DNA from: Steromphala cineraria
Lineage: Eukaryota > Mollusca > Gastropoda > Trochida > Trochidae
Direction: 5' to 3'
Length of the DNA stretch: 64,000 bases
NCBI GenBank assembly: GCA_916613615.1
Contig: OU744725.1
Location: forward strand, 60,086,575-60,150,574
Every line of letters begins with the position of its first letter. Position 1 is the first letter of the stretch. Position numbers and translations under genes: made by a program. Below the pieces are notes generated by a model, which ran no database searches, was not told the DNA's origin, and worked only from the letters and a program-made list of their open reading frames with translations. Shown here piece by piece: positions 54,501-63,482 of the stretch.

Positions 54501-57500
54501 CTTTGAGTCCCGAAGTACAGATTGACCAAATTCTAATGTCTTTCTCAGCCCAGGTGATACGCTGCCCTTTCTCCAGGTATGCTGCTACTCGCTTAGCAAA
54601 CATGGTGTGATAATTGTAAAAGGCAGGACCTGGGTACAGCTTGGCAATATCGAGGCACACTCTTTGATGTTTGTCGAGGTCAGTCCTTAGCTGCATGTTT
54701 CCTTCAGCATAACAGGATTTGAAGATGTCGAAAGCTTCCAGGAATTCCTGCAAAGTAAGGGGTCGATTGACTTTCGACTGCATCTTGACGGGCTGTTGTT
54801 CGCCGTTCACCTCCTGGTGCTTGAATTCGCCGACCTCATCTTGCAATAAGGTGGCTAAATTGACATATTCACCTTTTTTAATCTTCCTGACTGTATTGGC
54901 TGGGATGGAGTCGATGTATGGAAGATTGTTAGATGAAACTGTCTGTGATGGTGGAAGGGGTGGTAACTCTTCAGTTTCAGTCTCCTGCGTGGCTGCTTGG
55001 CTTGTTTGGGTAGTGGATCCTGATGTCCCGAGGCGTTGGAGATTGTCGTGTACCGATTTCACTAATTCTTTCAGTTCATTGAATTCTCTACGAGAAACAC
55101 TATCTGATGAACTGGTAGGGGCTGATGTTACTGTGTCGTCTTCAGTAGAAGTCACTGTGGCTGAGGCATTTATCTGGGATCTTTCTGTGGAATTCTCCTT
55201 CCAGAGTTGTAACAGCTGTTTCCTGGACCATTGGACTGGTGCTGCTACTCCAATCTCCCGAAGTCTGGAGCGAAGTTGCTCTGCAGTCAGATATGGCGAG
55301 GTCACGACCCGAGCTGACGATGTGTGTGAAGCCAGTGTTTGAAATAAGCTAAAAATGTTATCAGCCCAAAATTGGTATTTTGTAAATTATAATGGTAAAA
55401 TTTAAGGAAAAGCTCGAAAAGTTACCAGCCCTGACCAAAAGTAACCAGTACCGGGCTGTCGGACGGGCCTTATTTCATACACTGGTGAAGCACTTGGCGC
55501 CTTGGCTTGCCGACCACGACTGGATTGTCTCCTTTGTCTGGCTTGTTTATCTGCCATACTATCCTATGATCACATTGGCTGGTGACAGGTTGATGAATTA
55601 CAGGAGTACGATACGATAAGGTCAGGAAGTTGTGAGCAAAATGTAAACAAAGACAATGGCCGTCAAAGAAAGGAAACCGGAAGTTTGTGCGCATGCGCGC
55701 CTGACTTATGGATGAATATAAATGTAAATGAAAAGAAATGATAATTGATGGATATGATGGAGAGGTATATATAATATAATTATGAAATGATTAAAGCATG
55801 AATTGGTAAAAAATATAAGTGATGGACATATTGTTATATAAACATTAGAGGTATCAAAAGTTGGATTGTATAAAAAACGAAATGTGGCGGTCAATTATTT
55901 CGAATGCACAAACAAAAATAATAAATTAACATCATGTATTTATCAAAATTCAATTAACTGAATGAACCTGTGGCTAAAGAAATCATATTGGCATGCATTG
56001 GTACTTTTTCAAATTTGGACAAAAATTATGCAAAAGCAAGAAATTTGTTTTATCTTCTCATTTTACTAAATTAATTATGATATAAGCAAGACAGGATTGG
56101 CCTTACAACGCCTAAAGGTAAGTGATTATTTCTTAGAGTTACTAGTTTCGTCCATTGATCTGGACTCGTCAGACTGAAGAAGCAATGATTCTGTCTCTCC
56201 TTATATACTCTTTTGGTAAGTCGCGTGACTTTTAGGACCTCGCAGCGGTACTTCTGGCGGCGGAAAGTTTCATTCTCACCTTCTTCCTATCCTTGGTACT
56301 TGATGAGTTAACAATGTCTGGCAGTCCGAATCGCTCCACATACTTTATAACTGGCGCCGACACAGGGCTGATTTGGTCAAGGAACTCGTCTGGTTTCAGG
56401 TATGGTCTCATGTCCTCATTTATCTACAAAGGTTCCAATCTAGTTAAAACTAGCTGTAATGTTTACGTCCCTTGGTCCTACGTTACATCTAGCCACTGAC
56501 CCACTAGATTGGCAAAGGTCCAAAACTCATCAACACTTGACAAAATCTATGAATTCAGAACAATATCTACGTGACAGGAAATTCAAACAGGATGATTTTA
56601 AGCAATCATTTGTTCAGTAAAAATGTTGATGCTATGGGATTGGTTTGATCTATATTGTCTTTTAAAATTTTATATTAGGTGTTTCTTAGCTACAACATAC
56701 ATCTTTTCAAAAATGATGTCAGATGCACAGAAAGATGGATGGACACGTGGACATATACCTTCGACTACATTGTAGCAGGGGGTCAAGAGTACATACAAAA
56801 GATAAATTTCAGTTACAGGACCCCAAAAATTTTAAAACGACACAAAGGAGTTTTTGTTCACCTGATGTGCATAAGCCATGTTGAGTCCAAACTGAAAGGC
56901 TTGCTCCTGTATGTGATCTTTTTGTTGGACAAGTTCCATGGCTGACTGGCAGCTCTTAGCCAATAGGCTTCCAGAAGACAAATAGGTCTGATTCAACCAA
57001 TCAGAGAAGGTGACAGAAGCAGGCAGTACAGGGTGGCCATTTTTGTCTTGTAGACCAGTAAATTCAGCTTCCATTAGGTCCCCAATTGCACTTGATATGG
57101 TTTCTACAACCTGGAATAATTAGAGATTATTACCCGAGGAAGTGGGTTATATGACTATATGACTTACTAAACGAGTGTGAATTTTTTAGTACCCGAGCAA
57201 GAGCGAGGGTAATACACATATGTGCACAAGTTTCGTAAAAGTCATATGACACACTTTCTTGGGTAATACTAATAATTTCTTGATTACCGATTCTATTCTA
57301 TTTGAACATTTTAGAAATATCGAAGGAACAGGCTGCTTTCAACTACAGTGACGTCACGAACAATGATATCATGACGTCACAGGGAAAAATATATAGGAAC
57401 TCCCACTTTAACAATTGCATGTTGCTAAGCAAAAGTGATATGAAAATATGTCACTACTTTTTTACAACCAAATGGGTAAAAACGAGTAATATAAATATGT

Positions 57501-58250
57501 TATTCTCTGTGATTCTGCAGAGGTAATAATTTTTTGGAACTATTACATAAAAAAGAAATGTTTGAAAATTATAAAAGCGGGGAGAAACTGCATCTATCAT
57601 TTAATTGACGAGCTTAATGTTATCAATTTAAACCTTTGTCCAAAAACTTGTAGAGTTTATCTAAAACTCTAACAGTGTGAAAAATTGTAATCATGATAAA
57701 AAACTTATTGATCCAGATAATGTATACAGTATAATCTTAATCGAGAGTTACAGCTTAAATCAGGGTATGAAATAAGTCTTATAAGTATAGCCAGCCCAAC
57801 AGCTGTATTTTGGGAGTTTCATTGTAAAACTGAAACATAAACATCAAATTGTTACCAACCCAGCACAAAAGAAACCAGGTAACAGGCTGGCTGACGGGCC
57901 TTCATACAATGTTGGGAGGTTATAAAACTTATTCAGCAAAGAAATATGATAATGATTTTTCGAAACAAATATATGAAAACTAAAATTGCAAAGCAAGCAA
58001 AAAAGCCAAATCTTGACATTCATTTGATAAAAACATGATTTGAAGAAGGTACCTTAGTATTCCTAAGATCTGCTAACCCAGTCGATGCATTTGCCAGGAG
58101 GAAATCTCCACTAAGCACGGCCATTTTGTTTCCAAACTCCATGTCCTTGACAGGTCCATCAACAGCAGGATCAATGTCGGACAGATTGACGACACCTTTG
58201 TGTATCAGATTGGCAGTGTATATCATCTCCGTTATTTCAGCTAGGGATCT
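51402..58250 (-). CDS. PDSS2: PDSS2, all-trans polyprenyl diphosphate synthase subunit 2 (C-terminal 247 residues, partial)
   Basis: Four phase-0 exons (58250-58053, 57110-56862, 56423-56280, 51554-51402) join to 247 residues ending at TGA 51404-51402. They match the C-terminal ~60% of PDSS2, normally about 400 residues: [39 protein letters not shown], and a closing helix ending [14 protein letters not shown]2 pairs with PDSS1 in mitochondria to build the long isoprenoid tail of coenzyme Q. Where active prenyl synthases carry the first Asp-rich motif, this protein reads [13 protein letters not shown], so magnesium-diphosphate ligands are missing, as known for this subunit. The N-terminal exons, with the mitochondrial targeting sequence, must lie beyond position 64000. 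Its last intron contains a 4.1-kb retroelement. Confidence 0.93.
51796..52327 (-). repeat. Split direct repeat B2 (full copy)
   Basis: 51796-52028 is repeated as B1 at 52629-52861 (both 233 bp). The remaining part, 52029-52327, has no partner because the equivalent part of B1 is deleted. It includes a tandem duplication of ~80 bp (CCGCATCCTATTGCCCTGGG at 52037 and 52102). Confidence 0.85.
52328..52628 (-). repeat. Split direct repeat A2
   Basis: 301 bp, essentially identical to A1 at 55632-55932 (GTGAGCAAAATGTAAACAAA at one end, AATAATAAATTAACAT at the other). Confidence 0.92.
52629..52861 (-). repeat. Split direct repeat B1 (truncated)
   Basis: 233 bp, near-identical to 51796-52028. The homology stops abruptly at 52861, 12 bp from the stop codon of the truncated RT frame, marking the internal deletion breakpoint. 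Confidence 0.92.
52873..54213 (-). pseudogene. Ngaro-like reverse transcriptase with truncated RNase H
   Basis: The frame is open from directly after the gag stop codon, in the same frame. It contains RT motif A ([17 protein letters not shown], near residue 157 of the 437-codon stretch starting at GTG 54186), the [14 protein letters not shown] motif and the catalytic LDDF box near residue 224, of the type found in DIRS-like RTs. The RNase H start [14 protein letters not shown] is present near residue 391, but the frame ends about 45 codons later in unrelated sequence at the deletion breakpoint. The conserved Tyr recombinase of these elements is absent from the window. Confidence 0.88.
54214..55305 (-). 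CDS. Ngaro-like gag protein
   Basis: 363 codons, intact. The N-terminus ([20 protein letters not shown], then a KQLLQLW segment) resembles a SAP-like helical DNA-binding motif. The C-terminal part is Cys/His-rich: [14 protein letters not shown] near residue 270 and a CCCH-type finger C-x7-C-x4-C-x3-H around residues 327-345, likely for nucleic-acid binding. It ends at TGA 54216-54214 followed by CTA, with the RT frame continuing in the same frame. Stop-codon readthrough could produce a gag-RT fusion (inference). Confidence 0.85.
   Translation of the reverse strand: MTSPYLTAEQLRSRLREIGVAAPVQWSRKQLLQLWKENSTERSQINASATVTSTEDDTVTSAPTSSSDSVSRREFNELKELVKSVHDNLQRLGTSGSTTQTSQAATQETETEELPPLPPSQTVSSNNLPYIDSIPANTVRKIKKGEYVNLATLLQDEVGEFKHQEVNGEQQPVKMQSKVNRPLTLQEFLEAFDIFKSCYAEGNMQLRTDLDKHQRVCLDIAKLYPGPAFYNYHTMFAKRVAAYLEKGQRITWAEKDIRIWSICTSGLKAKVCAVCNSLTHTTDFCQNQVSGHRYPNQPQEFNSFRRPTYDSHGRSRVRHQGREVCNNFNDRGCVRQQCNLAHVCIHCFGKHSQATCHKRHNEK
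55306..55631 (-). other. Leader between A1 and gag
   Basis: Internal 5' region of the element. A segment at about 55420-55480 (GTTACCAGCCCTGACC, then GACGGGCCTTATTTCATAC) resembles 57860-57910, suggesting that part of it is an unrelated dispersed repeat. Confidence 0.5.
55632..55932 (-). repeat. Split direct repeat A1
   Basis: 301 bp, upstream terminus of the element on the minus strand; identical or nearly so to A2, which implies a recent insertion. Confidence 0.92.
56280..56423 (-). CDS. PDSS2: PDSS2 exon (third in window)
   Basis: Acceptor TTTGTAG, donor GTGAGA, 48 codons, phase 0: [32 protein letters not shown], ending TKDRKK. It holds the SAPV-xx-Y/H segment of the family's C-terminal helices. 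Confidence 0.93.
56424..56861 (-). other. PDSS2 intron
   Basis: 438 bp without recognisable elements. Confidence 0.7.
56862..57110 (-). CDS. PDSS2: PDSS2 exon (second in window)
   Basis: Acceptor ATTCCAG, donor GTGAAC, 83 codons, phase 0: [17 protein letters not shown], then [20 protein letters not shown] and [12 protein letters not shown]. In active relatives this region carries the second Asp-rich motif; in the PDSS2 family that segment is altered, and the aspartates are likewise missing here ([13 protein letters not shown]). Confidence 0.93.
57111..58052 (-). other. PDSS2 intron with a foldback and TGACGTCA pair
   Basis: 57120-57290 contains imperfect inverted repeats (ATTACCCGAGGAAGTGG against CACTTTCTTGGGTAAT). 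Perfect TGACGTCA sites lie at 57349 and 57372, spaced 23 bp, as in the other two clusters of this window. Confidence 0.6.
58053..58250 (-). CDS. PDSS2: PDSS2 exon (first in window)
   Basis: Acceptor AAAGACAG, donor GTACCT, 66 codons, phase 0. Holds [19 protein letters not shown] and [20 protein letters not shown], ending LRNTK. The DD motif usual in polyprenyl synthases is replaced by HKGVVN-type residues, as in other PDSS2 proteins. Confidence 0.94.
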
Positions 58251-58364
58251 CTGTCTTTGAACAACATTTAAAACATACAATACCAAAGCATCAACCAATA
58301 ACAATTAACAATTGATGTTTGTTGAAACATATTTCGACAAATAGCAACAAATAGTAGCATACCC

Positions 58365-58760
58365 AGCTAACAAATCTACGTTGTATTAACGTTGTCACAA
58401 CGTCCACTTTTCGTTGTCATTACGTACTTTCTGACGTTGTGACAACGTAATTGTGTAGACTCCCAAACAGATTGCTACAACGTGGTTTTTCTACCTGAAT
58501 ACGACGTTGTAGGGACGTTGAAACAACGTCATGTTTTACGTTTTTATTAGGTAGATTTCTAACGTTGCCACAACGTCATTTTGTAGACTCCCAAACAGGT
58601 TGCTACAACGTGGTTTTTCTACCTAAATGCGACATTCTTGAGACGTCACATAGACGTCATATTTTACGTTTTCCTTACGTAAATTTAAAATGTTGTCACC
58701 ACGTCATTTTGTAGACTCCAAAACACGTTGCTACAACGTGATTTTTCCGCGTTAATATGG
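58365..58760. repeat. ACGT-rich tandem repeat, ~125-bp unit, about 3 units
   Basis: Starts after ACCCAGCTAACAAA. The landmark GTAGACTCCCAAACAG recurs near 58456, 58582 and 58706. Units are dense in ACAACGT, AACGTTG and GACGTTGTGACAACGT, a self-complementary word. Each unit can fold on itself. Confidence 0.85.
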
Positions 58761-59284
58761 TGTAAGTACATTTCCACATTCGTTTTGCATAAGCAGTATT
58801 CAAAAGAAATAATACCAGGCACTTGGTTCGCTTTAAAGTAAAAAAACAATATGTATATTTAAATACCAAAAATTTAATTGAAATGTTTTTACAATATTAT
58901 CAAAAACAAACAAATTATACAATCATTCATATGGGCAATTATACCAAAAAGGTGTATTATTTGTTAAAACCTGCCTGGCATAAATTGTATTGAATACATG
59001 TCCACGGGAAAACATTGAACTGAAACAGTTAATCAGAATAAACAGATAATAGATAACACATCAGATGTTTATTCAATGTTGTTTATTTAACATTACTACA
59101 AGAAAGGTGAGTGAGTGTCTTCAATACTCTTCATCTGTCAAACGTTCGATAATGAATGTCATCAAGACCAACCTTTGGCACCATTTGTTAATAAAGCTTC
59201 CTCCTGTGAAAATAAATTAAATAAAAGTACCGAGGGTACAGAAGCTCACCTTAAAATGAATGATGTGGTAATATGGTTTAATTG
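58761..59284 (-). other. PDSS2 upstream intron, unannotated stretch
   Basis: No exon recognised; the missing PDSS2 N-terminal exons are not here. Confidence 0.5.
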
Positions 59285-59928
59285 TGTAACCATCTTTTAT
59301 ATGATAATTGATTATGGCTGCCATCATGATTTTTTTATCTTTTAAAATGCTATTCTTCTGTTGGAAACCACTAGAGCTTGAACAAACATTAATACAAGAA
59401 TGATATAATCATGATTTGTTAACAAGCAGTAGGTTTTTGTATAACTTTTTTGTATATCTATGGCTGAATTGGTGACCATCTTGGACTTTTTAATCTTCAA
59501 AATGCTACTTTTATGTGGGCATCTGTATTAATTTCATTATGATATCTTGATTGGTTTAGGAGTATTCATTTAGTCACACTCTCAACTTCCAAAGAACTAA
59601 AAAGATGATGCACATAAACATTTGGAATATATCCCTCTGACACAAATCACAAATTCAGCTAGTGATAAGTCCAATTGCCAAAGTAAACTGTCCAGGTCAA
59701 TGTCTCATGTAATTCTAACTGAAGATTTCTGAATATCTTAAATCTTGACATATGTTAGTGCAATCTGATTGGTCAGAATAGGCTAGCAACATGGGGGTTT
59801 ATGCTAATTACCCGGTACTAGATATGATGACCTATGATGACCTCTTGCACCTGCATGTAGCTTATGTAACTTATCCTCTTATGTAAGAGGAGAGTTGCAG
59901 GAGAGGGGCTGGAAGGATAGAAGGGGAA

Positions 59929-59961
<33 letters not shown>

Positions 59962-60850
59962 AATAGAAGGGGGGGGGGTAAAAGAGAGGTTTGCAATGGA
60001 AATAATCTGGAGGTCAACTCAGTAATATGTTTATTGAAGTATCTTAACTAACAGAGGGAATTGGTGAGAAAGACTTTGTAAAAAAAGAATTGTTCAGACA
60101 GCTGTTCAATGAATGCTGTTTTGAAGATGAATATTATATCTTTTATTAGCATGACAAACAAAATAAAAGATAATTAGTTATTCATTAACCAAAATTTTCA
60201 ATTTGGAATAAATTAATTGCATGGGAACAAAGGAGTAAAAAACCTTACAGTTAGTGTTGGGAGTGAACAAATTTAATCATTTTAAATGCTTTTGAAAAGG
60301 ATTTGTTTGAATTGAATGATCATTATAATTATCTAGATAATCATTGTTCAGACCGTAATCAGATATAGATGATTAAAAAATTTATATTTATCCCTCACTG
60401 GCTATGTTATTTGCCATATATGAAGTTTAAGGAATTATGTAACCCACTGATGGAGTGAACAACTTTTATCATTTTATGTTTTATTAAAAAGGATTTATTA
60501 AAACAGTCATGCTTCAGGCTGTTCGCAGATAAAGATGATTCATACATTTTTTTGTAACTGTATTTATAGTGTTGATAAATATTACAACAAGCGTATCAAT
60601 ACAAATATAGTGACATTGATTTGATTGATCAGGAAATGTATTCTTTTCAATGAATTTCATGAACTCTAATTGAAAATTCAATATAATTGACATATTGACC
60701 ATCTTGGATTCTTGATAATAAAATAAATGCGTCTTTGTCAGGAATCACTATATAAAAAAATACTCACTTTTCAGAATGATATCTTAATTGATTTAGTAGG
60801 AGTAGTACTTGGCCTGAAATCTAATTGAAAAATAATGACTTCTATGATGA
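59285..60850 (-). repeat. Degenerate outlying units of the 156-bp array
   Basis: Segments near 59290-59430, 59460-59600 and 60640-60830 keep landmarks of the 156-bp unit (ATGGCTG, CCATCTTGGA, AATGATATC, GGTTTAGGAG, GAAATCTAATTGAAAA) at much lower similarity. They look like old, eroded members of the array at 62448-63370. A poly-G run interrupts at 59930-59958. Confidence 0.55.
59930..59958. repeat. Poly-G tract, 29 nt
   Basis: Uninterrupted G run, followed by a second G run of about 9 at 59971. The length is likely unreliable in an assembly. Confidence 0.9.
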
Positions 60851-61202
60851 CATGTTGTTCCCAGAACCCCTTCAGCATGATACAATTATCATTTAGTTTT
60901 ACAGGTATTTATAAAACACATGGTATTGGAACTGGAACCTGATACAAAATACCTCTATTATAAACTTATCATGTAGATTACTGTACATAAAAGCAGATTC
61001 TTGACTTGTTAATATTAACTCATCGTGCAGATTGTTGTACACAAAAGCTGATTCTTGACTTGTTTAAATTGTTATTTGTAAAAAGTATTACTATTATTAG
61101 AATACAAGTATACTTTCCATAAAGTCCATTATGTTCTATTTATCAATTAGGTCAGGATTACTATGCAATATACAAGCAGGCAGGGCTGCTAGCCCAAGAT
61201 CC
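60851..61202 (-). other. PDSS2 upstream intron, unannotated stretch
   Basis: Nothing recognised apart from a short direct repeat around ACTTATCATGTAGATT (60963) and ACTCATCGTGCAGATT (61018). Confidence 0.45.
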
Positions 61203-61567
61203 TTAAAGGGGCAGTAGCACGTTTTTTGATAACTTTATATTTTAAAATTTTCACTGATAATTGTAAGTTAATGTTAAATGTATTATATTGACAGTGTCAA
61301 AAATCTCATTAAACAAGTCAATCATCCATAGTCAGAGGACAAAGTTTGAAGATTCACATGAAATCCATTGGCGGCCATTTTTGTGTGAACACCTTTAATT
61401 CATTTTGAGTAAGAAAAAGGAATCGCATGGCTAAACTTTACAATATATATTTGAATTATTACTGCTCCATTTAGTTTAAATACATTGTCTTTCAATTGGA
61501 ACCATTAATTTTCATTTTCCTGACAACACCTTATATTCCCCCTAAAAACGTGCTACTGCCCCTTTAA
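61203..61567 (-). mobile_element. TTAA-type MITE, full-length copy
   Basis: 365 bp, TTAA at both ends, intact termini AGGGGCAGTAGCACG and CGTGCTACTGCCCCT. Among the best preserved copies here. Confidence 0.92.
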
Positions 61568-62447
61568 GGAGAGTGTAGCAATTTGTGTATTTGGCTTTGT
61601 GTACGTATATTTGGAGAAGCACCCTAGTGTGCTGAGCATGTAAACCTGAACTCTGGCTAAGCCGTTATGTGTGGTATTAAAAGACTTGAAAAGAGAAAAA
61701 ATGAATTGTTGTGAAAAATATATATAATTTCACAAAATATAGTTAGCTTATGTCCTAAATTGATTTTGTGTCAAGAAGAACTTCTGTTAGATATAGAAAT
61801 GGTACAAATATGAGTAAAACACAGGAACTGGAACCTGATGCAAAAAAACTCTTTTTACATCAACTTATCATGTAGATTGCTAAACACAAAGCTTATTGTT
61901 GACAAATTTTGTGTAAGTTGTTTTTCTTAGAAAGAACATATCACTGTCATGAGAATACAAGTCTAATTCCCATAACTCTTATTGCATACACATGGCCATA
62001 TAGCATAATGCTCTACCATATCAATTGGGTCAGGTTGATCATGCAACAGACTAGCAGCTGAGACTGTGATGCAGCCTGTATTGGGATGTGTATTAGAAAT
62101 GCATAGTGGACTCAACAGGAATATCTGAACTCTGGTTGACCCCTTTTGTGTGGTATTTAAAGGAATATAAGGGAGATACCATTGTTTAAAATTCAACATG
62201 ATGTTTGGGTTTTTGCAGCTAGTTTCCATAAATATTTAAAACAAATTAATTAATTATGTTTGTCTTTCATCTTAATGTTTTAGAAACACTTAAAAATATA
62301 GAACAACTTGCATGACAATCTTAAATATTCCATATTCAAGATAATATTATGATTAGTAAGTTCAAATTAGAGAATTTATATGGTGCGAGTGATCACTTGA
62401 TGAAAGCTTAAAATTTAGTAATAATGATGTGTCATCTGCAGCTGAAA
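61568..62447 (-). other. PDSS2 upstream intron, unannotated stretch
   Basis: A CATGTAGATTGCTAAACACA segment near 61870 echoes 60970 and 61020, so an old repeat may span the region. No exon is seen. Confidence 0.4.
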
Positions 62448-63482
62448 AGTCAATATGGCTGCTATCGCGGCCATCTTAGATTCTCAGAACTGAAACGTCT
62501 ACCTTTGTGGGAGGAATCACTATAGGTTTAACATACTACAATATGAAAATGATATCTAGATTGGTTTAGGAGAAGGAGTCATTTTCATGAAATCTAATTG
62601 AAAATTCAATATGGCTGCCATGGCGGCCATATTGGATTCTCAAAACTGAAACGTCTACCTTTCTGTGCGGAATCACCATAGTTATAACATCCTACAATTT
62701 CAGAATGATATCTAGATTGGTTTAGAAAGAGTAGTCTTTTCATGAAATCTAATTGATAATTCAATATGGCTGCCATAGCGGCCATCTTTGATTCTCAAAA
62801 CTGAAACGCCTACCTTTCTGTGAGGAATCACCATGGGTATAACATAATACAATTTCAGAATGATATCTGGATTCGTTTAGGAGGAGTAGTCTTTTTCCTG
62901 AAATCTAATTGAAAATTCAATATGGCTGCCATGGCGGCCAACTTGGATTCTCAAAACTGAAACGTCTACCTTTCTGTGAGGAATCACCATGGGTATAACA
63001 TACTACAATTTCAGAATGATATCTGCATTCGTTTAGGAGGAGTAGTCTTTTTCCTGAAATCTAATTGAAAATTCAATATGGCTGCCATGGCGGCCATCTT
63101 GGATTCTCAAAACTGAAACGTCTACCTTTCTGTGAGGAATCACCATGGGTATAACATACTACAATTTCAGAATGATATCTGCATTCGTTTAGGAGGAGTA
63201 GTCTTTTTCCTGAACTCTAATTGAAAATTCAATATGGCTGCCATGGCGGCCATCTTGGATTCTCAAAACTAAAACGTCTACCTTTCTGTGAGGAATCACC
63301 ATGGGTATAACATACTACAATTTCAGAATGATATCTGGATTCGTTTAGGAGGAGTAGTCTTTTTCCTGAAAGTTTACGGACGGACAGACAGACAGACGGA
63401 CGGACGGACGGACAGACAGACGGACGACGGACGAAGCGCCATGACATAAGCTCACATTTACTTTGTAAAGGTGAGCTAAAAA
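62448..63482 (-). mobile_element. pearl/Helentron-like element with 156-bp tandem core, copy 2
   Basis: On the minus strand: TTTTTAGCTCACCTTTACAA start at 63482, (GTCC)n microsatellite at 63428-63375, then six tandem units whose GCGGCCA landmark lies at 63246, 63090, 62934, 62778, 62623 and 62466: spacing 156, 156, 156, 155, 157. The plan is the same as at 4911-8367 but with an unrelated tandem unit. The far end is not clear because the array grades into eroded units. Confidence 0.75.
63375..63430. repeat. (GGAC)n microsatellite
   Basis: GGAC/AGAC units, about 13, part of the pearl-like element on the minus strand. Confidence 0.9.

Larger units (their letters stand above)
51796..55932 (-). 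mobile_element. Ngaro-like (DIRS group) retrotransposon with split direct repeats, internally deleted
   Basis: Read on the minus strand: repeat A1 (55932-55632), leader, gag (55305-54214), RT/partial RNase H (54213-52873), partial repeat B1 (52861-52629), repeat A2 (52628-52328), full repeat B2 (52327-51796). This A1-ORFs-B1-A2-B2 order is the diagnostic split-direct-repeat arrangement of Ngaro-type DIRS elements. The rest of RNase H, the tyrosine recombinase and the distal ~300 bp of B1 are gone, so the copy is non-autonomous. No target-site duplication is visible, as expected for recombinase-mediated insertion. It lies in the last PDSS2 intron, same strand as the gene. Confidence 0.88.

Noticed and set aside
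54719..55342. 207-residue plus-strand protein
   Set aside because: It is the antisense shadow of the gag frame on the minus strand, which has zinc-finger cysteines and element context.
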